DNA of 64,000 nucleotides from Bacteroidales bacterium (GTDB taxonomy: Bacteria > Bacteroidota > Bacteroidia > Bacteroidales > UBA932), in contig JAFWSX010000018.1 in the NCBI GenBank assembly GCA_017519185.1, forward strand, positions 62,001-126,000. Reading direction: 5' to 3'. Position numbers and translations under genes: made by a program. Of this stretch, positions 1 to 8,832 are shown in pieces (within the stretch, counting starts at the first letter, position 1; each line of letters opens with the position of its first letter). The notes under the pieces were generated by a model. It was given only the letters and a program-made list of their open reading frames with translations. It was not told where the DNA came from and did not search any database.

Positions 1-2448
1 CCTATGGCCGACAAGAACGGCAACATCTACTATGTCAGCGACGAACTCAACAAAGAATCCAACATCGTCAAATATGTGAAAGGCGGAAAACCCCAGCAGC
101 TCACTACTTTCGACAAGTCAGTGCAGTATCCTTCGCTGGCATTCGACGGCTCTGCGATGGTCTTCCTCAAGGACTATGAGATCAACGTGCTGGAACCCGC
201 CACAGGCAAGGTGTCAGTTCCCCAGATTGCAGTAGCCTCAGGCAGCGTGGAAGTGCGCCGCTCGTTCGCAGGCCAGACCCCCAATGCCGCAGACGTCTCA
301 CCCGACGGCAAGAAGTTCGCATTCGTCATCCGCGGCGGCATCTACATCTCCGACACCAAGGGCAAGTTCCTGCAGAAGCTCGAAACCCCCTCTGACGAAC
401 GCGTGATGGACGTAGCCTGGGCAGACGACAGCAAGACCCTCTATTACATAAGGACCACGAAAGGCTGGACAGACCTCTACAAGATCGCAGCCGACGGCAG
501 CGCAGCCGAGTCTCCGGTGTTCCTTTCACAGAACAATGTCACCAGCCTCGCCATAAACCACAAGCGCGATATGATTGCCTTCATCGACGGCAGCCACTCA
601 GTGATGCTCCACAACATCAAAGCCGGCACCACATCCAAGGTAGCCGACGCCGAGTTCTGGTCATTCGAAGGCTATGACATCACCTTCTCGTTCGACGACA
701 AATGGCTCGCATTTGACGGAATGCATATGTTCGAGCCCGACATCTTCGTGCTCAACCTGAATGACGGCAACCTCAGGAACCTCACCCATTCAGCGTCAGT
801 TGAGCAGCAGCCGCTGTTCTCGCCCGACGGCAAGTATATGTACCTACTCGGCAATCCGACCTCAAGCTCATTCCCGAGAGGCGCCAGGAACTACCTGTTC
901 AAGCTTCCGCTGCGCAAGTACGACACACCCTTCAAGTCAGAGAACGTAGACAACCTCTTCAAGGACAGCAAGAACGCTCCCAAGAAAGATTCTACCGTAG
1001 TCATCGACTTCGACAAGCTCCACGAGAGGTTGACAAGAGTCGCTACCGACGGCTTCCAGACCAACACATACATCTACAACGTCAAGGACAAATCCTATCT
1101 GCTCTACCGCACTATGGGCGGAACCACCAACGGTGTGTTCAGCCTCGAGATCTCAGACCCCGAAGCAAAACCCAAGCAGATCAAGGAATTCAACGGAGGC
1201 ACCTACTTCAACAGCAAGGACGCCCTCTACTGCCTTGGCCAGGGTTCAGTCTACAAAGTTGACCCTGCTGCCGGAACAGCAGCCAAGACCGAGATAAAGA
1301 AAGACGTGGAAGTAGTGCTCGGCGACGAGTTCAGCGAGATGTTCTACGAGACCTGGGGCGTGCTGGAGCAGAACTACTATGACGTCAATTTCCACGGAGC
1401 AGACTGGATCGCAGTCCGCGACTACTACGCTTCCCTCCTGCCCTATGTCCGCACCCGTGCAAACCTCCGCACCCTGCTCGCAGACCTTCTGGGAGAACTC
1501 AACTCATCCCACCTCGGATTCACTTCGACCGGAACTGAAGAAAAGCAGGAGACCAGGATCCGCACATATGCCACCGGCATCATCTTCGACAACGCCTCTC
1601 CCTACAAGGTAGCCGAGATCCTCCCCGACTCCCCTGCCGACAAGCAGGAAATCGACATCCGCAAGGGTGACGAACTCGTGGCAGTGAACGGAAAGAAAGT
1701 CGACAAGAATGCCAACCGCGAGAAATATTTCTCGGGAGCCGTTGAGACAGACGAACTCAAGCTCACCTTCAAGCGCGACGGCAAGGAGTTCGACACAAAG
1801 GTCCACACATCCTCCTTCTCAGCCATCAAGACCCTCCAGTACAAGGAATGGGAAGAGCAGCGCGCCGCTATCGTGAAGCAGAAGACAGGCGACAAGGTCG
1901 GATACATCCATATGCGCGCAATGGGCGACGAGGATCTCAACAACTTCCTTCTCAAGATGCACACAGAAGTATATGACAAGGATGCGCTGATTCTCGACCT
2001 TCGCTACAACAACGGCGGAAACGTCCACAAGGAGGTCATCGACTTCCTCCGCGGCCAGGGCCACTTCGAGTGGGCTTACCGCGATTTCCCGAGAAACACC
2101 CATCCCAATGTGGCGCCTGCCGACAAACCCATCGTGGTGCTTGTCAACGAGCACAGCCTCTCAGACGCGGAGGTGACTTCGAACGGCATCAAGACACTCG
2201 GCATCGCCAAACTCGTGGGCACCGAGACCTACCGCTGGATCATCTTCACCTCTTCTGTCCGCCTGCTCGACGGCTCGACCTGCCGTATGCCTTCGTGGGG
2301 CTGCTACAGCATTATAGACGGCTCCGACCTTGAGAACACCGGCGTCAAGCCCGATATCTACGTCAAGAACACATTCAAGGACCGCCTCGATGGCAAGGAT
2401 CCCCAGCTCGACGCGGCAATAGCTGAAGTACTTAACGAAATGAAATAA
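1..2448 (+). CDS. Tricorn-like S41 protease, 5' end missing
   Basis: The frame is open to the left edge, so the true start and first propeller blades lie outside the window; residues here count from the Met at base 4. Roughly the first 400 residues are beta-propeller repeats with SPDGKK-type blades. They are followed by a tricorn core domain with a probable catalytic His in the SSHLGF stretch (about residue 500), a PDZ domain (about 520-600) and an S41 protease domain with LDLRYNNGG and the probable nucleophile Ser720 in SLSDAE. Tricorn enzymes degrade peptides released by other proteases. Family members are about 1050-1100 residues, so about 250 are missing. UbiA follows after 9 bp, suggesting cotranscription. 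Confidence 0.9.
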   Translation, partial: PMADKNGNIYYVSDELNKESNIVKYVKGGKPQQLTTFDKSVQYPSLAFDGSAMVFLKDYEINVLEPATGKVSVPQIAVASGSVEVRRSFAGQTPNAADVSPDGKKFAFVIRGGIYISDTKGKFLQKLETPSDERVMDVAWADDSKTLYYIRTTKGWTDLYKIAADGSAAESPVFLSQNNVTSLAINHKRDMIAFIDGSHSVMLHNIKAGTTSKVADAEFWSFEGYDITFSFDDKWLAFDGMHMFEPDIFVLNLNDGNLRNLTHSASVEQQPLFSPDGKYMYLLGNPTSSSFPRGARNYLFKLPLRKYDTPFKSENVDNLFKDSKNAPKKDSTVVIDFDKLHERLTRVATDGFQTNTYIYNVKDKSYLLYRTMGGTTNGVFSLEISDPEAKPKQIKEFNGGTYFNSKDALYCLGQGSVYKVDPAAGTAAKTEIKKDVEVVLGDEFSEMFYETWGVLEQNYYDVNFHGADWIAVRDYYASLLPYVRTRANLRTLLADLLGELNSSHLGFTSTGTEEKQETRIRTYATGIIFDNASPYKVAEILPDSPADKQEIDIRKGDELVAVNGKKVDKNANREKYFSGAVETDELKLTFKRDGKEFDTKVHTSSFSAIKTLQYKEWEEQRAAIVKQKTGDKVGYIHMRAMGDEDLNNFLLKMHTEVYDKDALILDLRYNNGGNVHKEVIDFLRGQGHFEWAYRDFPRNTHPNVAPADKPIVVLVNEHSLSDAEVTSNGIKTLGIAKLVGTETYRWIIFTSSVRLLDGSTCRMPSWGCYSIIDGSDLENTGVKPDIYVKNTFKDRLDGKDPQLDAAIAEVLNEMK

Positions 2449-2457
2449 CACCCGGAT

Positions 2458-3492
2458 ATGAATCTCATCAAGAAATGGCTGTACAACAGTCGCTCATTTG
2501 CAGCCCCGCAGAACCTTATGCCCAGCATCCTGACGGTAGTCATGGCGCTCGGAGTCAGTGGTTTCAACATATTCCTCGGACTTCTGGCAGTGCTCTGCGT
2601 GTGCCTGGTGCACCTGGGCGGCAACCTGCTCGACGACTATTTCGACTACCAGGACGAACTGCTTGAATACCGCCTCGGACTTCGGGAGCAGGGAGAGCAG
2701 GCGTTCACCGACAAGTATCCATACCTGAAAGACGGATCCACCACCGTGAAGCAGCTGAAGAGAGCCATCGCCGTATTCTTCGGTCTTGCAATCCTCGGCG
2801 GTCTGGTCATCTTCATCGCACGCGACTTCGACTGGAAGCTGCTCATCATTGCAGGCATCGCCGCAATCCTCTGCTATTTCTACTCCGCCCCTCCGTTGAA
2901 ACTCGGTTTCCACGGTCTCGGCGAACTGGCCATCGGCATCTGCTTCGGCCCCTGCCTGGTCTGCGGAGTCTATGAGTCAGCCTGCGGTGCACTCTACACC
3001 CCTGAAACCGGATTTGCCTGGCACATCCTTGCCCTCGGCATCGCCATCGGAATGTTTGTGACCAATATCCTCTACACCCACTCCTTCGTGGAGCGCCACG
3101 TCGACGACGTGTCCCACAAGAAGACCCTGGCAGTGCTGCTTAAGACCGACAAGGCCGGCCTTACCGCATACGCCATCTTCCTCTTCGTGCCCTTCATCCT
3201 CGTGGTGGTATGCGCCATCCTCGGCTACATCCATCCCGCCTACTGCCTCGTGCTGCTTATGCTGCCGCAGGCCATCTGGGTGATGTGGTCTATGGTGATG
3301 TTCGCCAAGAAGGTGGAAGTGCCCACCGAGCATCCGCACAAATGGCTTGGCCCGATGGACAACTGGGACAAGGTGGAGCCTGAAAACCGCTACTACCTGA
3401 TGCGCTGGTTTGCGATGCGCAACGTCAACACCGGCTTCTGCCTGATAATGATGGTCGTCAAGATCGTGCTCTACATCATCAGCATATGCTAA
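2458..3492 (+). CDS. UbiA-family prenyltransferase
   Basis: This is an integral membrane protein of 344 residues with many hydrophobic helices. It carries the two Asp-rich motifs of the UbiA superfamily: NLLDDYFDYQDE at residues 56-67 and a second in ERHVDDVSHKK. These bind Mg-diphosphate of a polyprenyl donor. MenA-like enzymes in menaquinone synthesis belong here, but no other men genes are near, so the aromatic acceptor is unknown. The C-terminal half has a long loop with conserved-looking charged residues before the final helix. Its end overlaps the next gene, a radical SAM protein, by 7 nt, which suggests translational coupling and a shared pathway. Confidence 0.85.
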   Translation: MNLIKKWLYNSRSFAAPQNLMPSILTVVMALGVSGFNIFLGLLAVLCVCLVHLGGNLLDDYFDYQDELLEYRLGLREQGEQAFTDKYPYLKDGSTTVKQLKRAIAVFFGLAILGGLVIFIARDFDWKLLIIAGIAAILCYFYSAPPLKLGFHGLGELAIGICFGPCLVCGVYESACGALYTPETGFAWHILALGIAIGMFVTNILYTHSFVERHVDDVSHKKTLAVLLKTDKAGLTAYAIFLFVPFILVVVCAILGYIHPAYCLVLLMLPQAIWVMWSMVMFAKKVEVPTEHPHKWLGPMDNWDKVEPENRYYLMRWFAMRNVNTGFCLIMMVVKIVLYIISIC

Positions 3493-4424
3493 GGCAGCTG
3501 CCATATCTCGGCTGGTGGTACCTCCGGGCCCTGCTCGGAAGGAAGGCTCCCCTGCAGTCCGTGATCTTCATTCTGGACCGCTGCAACCTTCGCTGCAAGC
3601 ACTGTTCTGTCTATGAACTCAGCAATCCGCGCAGCAAGACCCTGGAGCAGATCCGCTCCGAGCTGGAATACTGCTACAATGCCGGAAGCCGCTATGTCGA
3701 CTTCGAGGGAGGCGAACTCTATCTCTGGAGGGATGGCGACAAGACCATCGACGACGTGATCGACGCCGCACACGAAATAGGCTTCTGGAGCGTCACGATA
3801 ACCACGAACGCCCAGCTTCCCTTCGCAGGCAGCCACGCCGACCAGGTATGGGTGTCGATGGACGGCATCGGAGAGTACCACGACGAGATACGCGGCAAGG
3901 GAGCCTTCGCAAGGCTCGAGAAGAACGTCGCAGACTTCAAGCGCAGCAAGCCCTACGGCAAGACACTGCCCCCTGTCTGCGTCAATATGGTGATAAACTG
4001 CCTCAACGAGAGCAATGTCGAGGCTGCGCTGGACTATGTGAAAGCCAGCCCTTACATAGACAACATCTCAATAAACTTCCACACCCCGTTCAAGGAGACT
4101 GAAGGGCTGTTCCTCGACCCTGACCGCCGCAACGAGATCATAGACCTGCTTATAGCGCGCAAGCGTGCCGGTTATCCCATTATGAACACCGTACCCGGCC
4201 TTAATGCGATGCGTATGAAAGACGGCCGTACAGTCTGCACCGACAAACGCTGCTGGGTCACCAACTTCATCTTCTCCGACGGCAGCCGCAGCCCCAAATG
4301 CATGGGCTACACCCACGGCGTGTGCGACCGCTGCGGATTCTCAATGGGCGGCGAGATGTGCAGCCTGTTTAAATTAAGCCCCGCCACGATTGCGGCAGGG
4401 CTTAAACTTAGAAGGCGTATTTAA
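3486..4424 (+). CDS. Radical SAM protein with C-terminal cysteine cluster
   Basis: The 312-residue protein has the radical SAM cluster motif CNLRCKHC (Cys33, Cys37, Cys40) that binds a 4Fe-4S cluster and S-adenosylmethionine. A second set of at least six cysteines near residues 250-300 resembles a SPASM-type auxiliary cluster region. The EGGE motif expected after beta-2 is present. The substrate is unknown. Translational overlap with the UbiA prenyltransferase points to modification of the same prenylated or membrane product. A hairpin lies inside its last codons (4374-4405), and the convergent GH43 gene ends only 9 bp away. Confidence 0.85.
   Translation: MLRQLPYLGWWYLRALLGRKAPLQSVIFILDRCNLRCKHCSVYELSNPRSKTLEQIRSELEYCYNAGSRYVDFEGGELYLWRDGDKTIDDVIDAAHEIGFWSVTITTNAQLPFAGSHADQVWVSMDGIGEYHDEIRGKGAFARLEKNVADFKRSKPYGKTLPPVCVNMVINCLNESNVEAALDYVKASPYIDNISINFHTPFKETEGLFLDPDRRNEIIDLLIARKRAGYPIMNTVPGLNAMRMKDGRTVCTDKRCWVTNFIFSDGSRSPKCMGYTHGVCDRCGFSMGGEMCSLFKLSPATIAAGLKLRRRI
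4374..4405. terminator. Hairpin inside the last codons of the radical SAM gene
   Basis: TTAAGCCCCGCC (4374-4385) pairs with GGCAGGGCTTAA (4394-4405) with one mismatch and an 8-nt loop. It lies 16 nt before the stop codon, between two convergent genes separated by only 9 bp. No long T-run follows on either strand, so intrinsic termination is uncertain. Confidence 0.4.
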
Positions 4425-4433
4425 AGATGCCTA

Positions 4434-5870
4434 TCAGTGCATCTTGAGATCCCACTTTGAATTGTCGTTATTGAAATCGAACTTGGCAAGGGTCGGAGTG
4501 CTGTCGCCTACTGAATAGAGGCAGAGCTTGGCGTCCGTGCCGGGGATTGCCTTGGGCATAATGCGGTAGGTACCGTCGATGAGCTGCTCGATTCTCCAGA
4601 GCTGTTCGTCAGCGCCGGTGAATGCAGGAACAGTCACAACCTCGCAACCCTCAGCTGCAGCCAGGGCGCGGTCTGTACCTTCGATAACAATCTTGTAATA
4701 CGGGCCTCCGAGATATCCGCCAGCATCAGGAACAGCCTCGATAGTCCATTTCTGGTGAGGACGTGCCATATAGTCGTTGGCGCGTACGGGAATTACACCC
4801 TCCGGCCAGGTGCGGACAACTTCCACGAGCCTCTGGTTCTTCAGGGGTGCGGGTGCGGCAGCAGGAGCGCCGAAGCCGCGCATTCCGCCGGCAGCGCGTA
4901 CGAAATCGACTGTGAGTTCCAGAGCATAGCCACGACGGCGTGACAGGATCTTGTAGTTGCCGTCCTTTACGATCTCGCCAGCCTCAGGCCAACCGTCGCG
5001 CCAGATAATCGGGCGGATGGCAAGCACGCTGCGGCCGCCGCGGTCGAGGTCACCCTCCCAGTGGAAAGACATCTTCTCAACGCCTTCTTCCTCGATGTAA
5101 CGTCCGAAGTGACCTGCGCCGAACTGACGTTCGTCAGCTGCGATGACCATCTTGCCGCCGCCTCTCATCATATCACGGCCGACATTGTCGATGAACGGGC
5201 CGTAAGGATTGCGAGAACGTCCTACTACGATGTTGTAGGTAGAGTTGACACCGTCGCAGCAGGTTCCGTGAGTTCCGAGAAGATAGTACCATCCGTCACG
5301 GTAGATCATTACTGAAGCCTCGCAGTCGATGGCTACGTCGACAGGCTGGTTGCCTGCGAGACGGGCGCCGGTCTTGGGGTCGAGCTCGACCATACGGATG
5401 TTGCCGAAATAAGTGCCATAGGTGCAGAACAGACGGCCGTTGTCATCCATCAAAAGTCCGATGTCAATGGCATCGCAGTCCTCGTCGATAAGAGAGTTTG
5501 CTACTTCGATCGGTTCGGTATATGCGAAGTTCAGGGAATCTGTCGGGTCGAGTGTCTTGTTCCACATAGTAACGATACGGCCAGCGTGTCCGCCGCCAAG
5601 TCCACCGCCTGTGGTGCTGTAGCCCACGAGATAACGGTCGCCGATTTTGATGGCATCAGGAGCCGCTCCACCGCCGGGACGTACGGCACCGCCTTCCCAT
5701 ACCCATCCGTCAGATGAGATAAGGCCACCGCCGCCGGTTCCGAATGTGTAATACTTACCGTCGCATTCCTGGATGGTTGACGGGTCGTGAATGAAGGGGG
5801 CTCCAACCTGGGCAGCTGCTGCCAGAGAGATTGAAGCGCATATCAGTGTAAGCAGTATATTCTTTTTCAT
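4434..5870 (-). CDS. Secreted GH43-family glycosidase with ricin-type C-terminal domain
   Basis: A signal peptide (MKKNILLTLI..., cleavage near Ala20) precedes a five-bladed propeller typical of GH43/GH117 enzymes. The likely base is Asp29 in IHDP, the pKa modulator Asp136 in AIDI and the acid Glu184 in CEASVMIY. These enzymes release arabinose or xylose from plant polysaccharides. A P/A-rich linker near residues 330-340 leads to a domain with three QxW-like motifs (QKW, QLW, SKW), the mark of a ricin-type beta-trefoil carbohydrate binder. It follows the 261-residue secreted gene after 3 bp, so the two form an operon. The exact substrate is not predictable. Confidence 0.82.
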   Translation of the reverse strand: MKKNILLTLICASISLAAAAQVGAPFIHDPSTIQECDGKYYTFGTGGGGLISSDGWVWEGGAVRPGGGAAPDAIKIGDRYLVGYSTTGGGLGGGHAGRIVTMWNKTLDPTDSLNFAYTEPIEVANSLIDEDCDAIDIGLLMDDNGRLFCTYGTYFGNIRMVELDPKTGARLAGNQPVDVAIDCEASVMIYRDGWYYLLGTHGTCCDGVNSTYNIVVGRSRNPYGPFIDNVGRDMMRGGGKMVIAADERQFGAGHFGRYIEEEGVEKMSFHWEGDLDRGGRSVLAIRPIIWRDGWPEAGEIVKDGNYKILSRRRGYALELTVDFVRAAGGMRGFGAPAAAPAPLKNQRLVEVVRTWPEGVIPVRANDYMARPHQKWTIEAVPDAGGYLGGPYYKIVIEGTDRALAAAEGCEVVTVPAFTGADEQLWRIEQLIDGTYRIMPKAIPGTDAKLCLYSVGDSTPTLAKFDFNNDNSKWDLKMH

Positions 5871-5873
5871 GGC

Positions 5874-6659
5874 TTATTTCGTAGTGAGGGTGATATTTCT
5901 GACAGGATTGCCTGCCTCATCTATGAAGCGTGCGCAAAAATCGCTCATACCGGGACCGTTGATGACGGCTCCCCAGATGACGTTGCGGCCTTTCTTGAGG
6001 GTAAGACGCTGCGATGTGCAGTCGTCCATCACCATACGGCGGTCACCTGAAAGGATGACGGCCTCTTCACCGTTTACCCACCACATAGAGGCGGAGTTTG
6101 AACCGACGGCAAGACGCACGTTCGGAATGTCCTCTTCGCAGTTCACAACAGTTGCTGCCCAGAAAATAACGCCATAGCGGTCTTCAGTAAGATTGGTGGC
6201 GAAGCGGAACAGCTTGACGTTGAAACGCTTGCTGTCGAAGGCACGCCACTGAAGCTGCACCTGCTTCTGCTCGTACTGAGGAGGACCTGCCTGCATCCTG
6301 GGACGTCCGGCCTCAAGGTTTACAGGGGGTTGATATTCCACTGTCACCTTAACTTTCGAGCCTTCTTTGGGAAGGACATCGGAAAGCTGGCCGGGGAAAT
6401 ACTGCACTCCGAATACATCACGGATGTAGCTGTCTGTGAAAACCGTGTTGGAGCGGTTAGGCTTGCTGATCGGTTCGAGAAGCAGCCAGCGGCCGAGGAA
6501 TCCCTGTGCATCAGGAATCGCGTTGGGCGTGGTTGCCGGAACCATGTACTTTTCGAGATCGGTCGATGAATCGGCATACACCTGGGCCCTGGCGGAAACG
6601 CCCGGAATCAGGAGCATCAATGCCATCACGACGCAAAAAGAACTGATTGTGTTTTTCAT
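5874..6659 (-). CDS. Secreted protein of unknown function, partner of GH43
   Basis: The protein has 261 residues with a signal peptide (cleavage near VSARAQ). The rest looks all-beta, with a WWVNGEE stretch and an FRFATNLTEDRYGVIFWAA segment. It resembles the N-terminal beta-sandwich domains found in front of some Bacteroidales sugar esterases, but no catalytic Ser-His motif is visible. It probably binds carbohydrate or serves as an accessory module of the GH43 enzyme encoded 3 bp downstream. Family assignment is uncertain. Confidence 0.6.
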   Translation of the reverse strand: MKNTISSFCVVMALMLLIPGVSARAQVYADSSTDLEKYMVPATTPNAIPDAQGFLGRWLLLEPISKPNRSNTVFTDSYIRDVFGVQYFPGQLSDVLPKEGSKVKVTVEYQPPVNLEAGRPRMQAGPPQYEQKQVQLQWRAFDSKRFNVKLFRFATNLTEDRYGVIFWAATVVNCEEDIPNVRLAVGSNSASMWWVNGEEAVILSGDRRMVMDDCTSQRLTLKKGRNVIWGAVINGPGMSDFCARFIDEAGNPVRNITLTTK

Positions 6660-6763
6660 AGATTTAATTAAGTAAGAGCTTAAATAGTACGTATGAATAC
6701 AATATTACGCATTTTTGACCACAAAAACACGTATTATCGTCAATTTTGTAACGGCGGAATTGC

Positions 6764-7990
6764 CTAATTCTTCTTTCCCTTGAAGGTATAGCCTGTCTTT
6801 TCGACAGCTTCGCGAATGGCTTCTTCAGATGCTGAGCCTTTGACAGTGAGTTTATTGGCGGAAGCGCTTGCCTTGGCTGACTCTACGCCGGGAACACTCT
6901 CCACGGCACGTACTACTGCTGCCTCGCAGTGGCTGCAGTGCATATCCTCCACCGTATAGACGGTCGTATCCGGATCGGCAGCCTTGCGGTTGAATCTTTC
7001 GAACAGTTTCATAATAAGAGCGAATAATAACAGAATTGTCAGTATCGATGCACAGACAAGCTTGAAGACTGGCGGCAGCACAGCTTCGTCTGCGCAGCAC
7101 GCATCACCGGATGCCATTGAAGGAATTTCGATGCCGATGGCATTGACCAGCAGGCCGAACAGGATGGAAAAACAGACAATGGTGAGCAGATATATCGAGG
7201 TGAAGCGCCGTCCCATTGACTTGCGCACCACAAGTATGGATGCAAGGTTCACTGCCGGGCCGGCCATAAGCATCACAAGGGCGGCGCCCGGAGAAAGGCC
7301 CTTCATTACGAGGGCGGCCGCAACCGGAATGCTGCCTGTCGAGCAGATGTACATCGGCACGGCAACAATCAGGATCACCAGCATCTGCAGCAGCGGCTGC
7401 TTGCCGAAAGTGAGGAAAAACTCGTCGGGGACAGCCACCTGGATGAGTGCTGCCACCAGAAGGCCGATCAGCAGCCTTCCGCCGATGTCCTGCATCATCT
7501 CGAAATATGCATATCGCAGAACGCGCCACAGACGGCTGCCCGTCTCGTTGCTGCAGCTGGCTGCAACGGCCACATCGCCGTCGTCTTCCTTGACGAAGCG
7601 GCTTACCAGCAATCCTCCGCAGACACCGGTCACAAGGGCTGCGACAGGACGGATAATCGCGAAGCCGAGCCCCATCAGCGAGAAGGTAGCCAGGATGGAG
7701 TCAATGCCGGTCTGCGGCGTAGCGATGAGGAATGATGCGACGGCGCCTTTGGATGCCTTTTCATTCCTGAGGCCGACAGCCGTCGGTATCACTCCGCAGG
7801 AGCACAGGGGCAGCGGAATGCCCAGCAGGGCGGCAAACAGTACCGCGAGTTTGTTGTCTTTCGAAAGATACTTCGCGTAGAAACCTTTCGGCACAAAGAC
7901 GTGAAGGATGCCTGCGATTAGAAAGCCCAGCAACAGATAGGGACTCATCTCGCAGACAACATTCAGAAGTGACAGCAGAAAGGCGCGCAT
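6764..7990 (-). CDS. SO_0444-type Cu/Zn efflux permease with HMA domain
   Basis: The protein has 408 residues. The first ~330 form two halves of a predicted permease (COG0701/ArsP superfamily) with PLPLCSCGVIPTA, containing the CxC pair, and CSTGSIPVA. A heavy-metal-associated domain follows from about residue 343, with MHCSHC (Cys352, Cys355). The family is thought to export Cu or Zn. It lies 16 bp downstream of a ZIP transporter gene in the same direction and so belongs to one metal-responsive operon. Export and import predicted in one transcript is unusual, and the ZIP direction may need rethinking. Confidence 0.85.
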   Translation of the reverse strand: MRAFLLSLLNVVCEMSPYLLLGFLIAGILHVFVPKGFYAKYLSKDNKLAVLFAALLGIPLPLCSCGVIPTAVGLRNEKASKGAVASFLIATPQTGIDSILATFSLMGLGFAIIRPVAALVTGVCGGLLVSRFVKEDDGDVAVAASCSNETGSRLWRVLRYAYFEMMQDIGGRLLIGLLVAALIQVAVPDEFFLTFGKQPLLQMLVILIVAVPMYICSTGSIPVAAALVMKGLSPGAALVMLMAGPAVNLASILVVRKSMGRRFTSIYLLTIVCFSILFGLLVNAIGIEIPSMASGDACCADEAVLPPVFKLVCASILTILLLFALIMKLFERFNRKAADPDTTVYTVEDMHCSHCEAAVVRAVESVPGVESAKASASANKLTVKGSASEEAIREAVEKTGYTFKGKKN

Positions 7991-8006
7991 CTTAAATTAA
8001 ATTTAA

Positions 8007-8771
8007 TCATCCAAGGACTACATCCAACACCATCATAAGTGCAAAGCCGAGGGCAAAACCGATGGTACCGATATTGGAATGTGCTCCCTCAGAATACTCA
8101 GGCACAAGTTCTTCAACCACCACATAAAGCATCGCTCCGGCAGCAAAAGCCAGCATATAGGGCATTATGCCAAGGACGGCCGTAGCCAGCAGAAGCACCA
8201 GCGCGCCGCCTGCAGGCTCCACAATTCCGCTCAGCGCTCCGATGCCGAATGCCTTCCAGCGAGAATTCCCGGCGGCACGCAGCGGCATTGAGATTATCGC
8301 TCCTTCCGGAACATTCTGAATAGCGATTCCGAGGGAAAGGGCAAGAGCTCCCGCCATATTGAAATCTGCAGTCAGTGCCCCTGCGATGGCCACGCCGACA
8401 GCCATTCCTTCCGGGAAATTGTGGATGGTTACGGCCAGCGCCAGTTTGGTTGTGCGGGACAACCTGCTCTCAGGGCCTTCAGGACCTCCCACAGGATGGA
8501 TATGAGGTGTTATGTAGTCAATCAGAAGAAGGAAGGCAAAGCCGGCAAGCAGGCCTATGACAGGAGGAACAACCGCAGAAGTCCCCTCTCCCATCTCTAT
8601 GGCCGGAATCAGCAGCGACCACACGGATGCAGCCACCATCACTCCGGAGGCAAAGCCCAGAAGCACTTTCTGCACCAGGGGCGGCATCTCCTTTTTCATA
8701 AAGAAGACGAAGGCCGAACCAAGTGCCGTCCCAAGGAACGGAATCATCAATGCAGTGAAGACAGGACTCAT
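8007..8771 (-). CDS. ZIP-family metal transporter
   Basis: The 254-residue membrane protein has about eight helices. It carries the ZIP signatures HNFPEGMAVGVA and QNVPEGAIISMPL, whose His, Glu and Asn residues form the binuclear metal site. It is close in size to ZupT, which moves Zn and other divalent metals. A weakly conserved cytosolic loop with HIHPVGGPEG could bind metal. It is first gene of the operon with the SO_0444-type permease. Upstream are a -7 box (8793-8800) and a perfect palindrome (8813-8829). Confidence 0.88.
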   Translation of the reverse strand: MSPVFTALMIPFLGTALGSAFVFFMKKEMPPLVQKVLLGFASGVMVAASVWSLLIPAIEMGEGTSAVVPPVIGLLAGFAFLLLIDYITPHIHPVGGPEGPESRLSRTTKLALAVTIHNFPEGMAVGVAIAGALTADFNMAGALALSLGIAIQNVPEGAIISMPLRAAGNSRWKAFGIGALSGIVEPAGGALVLLLATAVLGIMPYMLAFAAGAMLYVVVEELVPEYSEGAHSNIGTIGFALGFALMMVLDVVLG

Positions 8772-8792
8772 TTCTTTGCCTTTTGTTCACTG

Positions 8793-8800
8793 CAAAGATA
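8793..8800 (-). promoter_or_regulatory. -7 box of the metal transporter operon
   Basis: On the minus strand this reads TATCTTTG, a perfect TAnnTTTG box. It ends 21 nt before the ZIP start codon. Confidence 0.65.
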
Positions 8801-8812
8801 CGAAAAGAAACA

Positions 8813-8829
8813 TTGCAACCGGGTTGCAA
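8813..8829. promoter_or_regulatory. 17-bp palindromic operator of the metal operon
   Basis: TTGCAACCGGGTTGCAA is a perfect 8-1-8 palindrome. It lies 12 bp upstream of the -7 box of the ZIP/SO_0444 operon, covering the -33 region, where a repressor would block transcription. Size and symmetry fit a FUR-family site such as Zur. No regulator gene is adjacent. Confidence 0.6.
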
Positions 8830-8832
8830 AAA

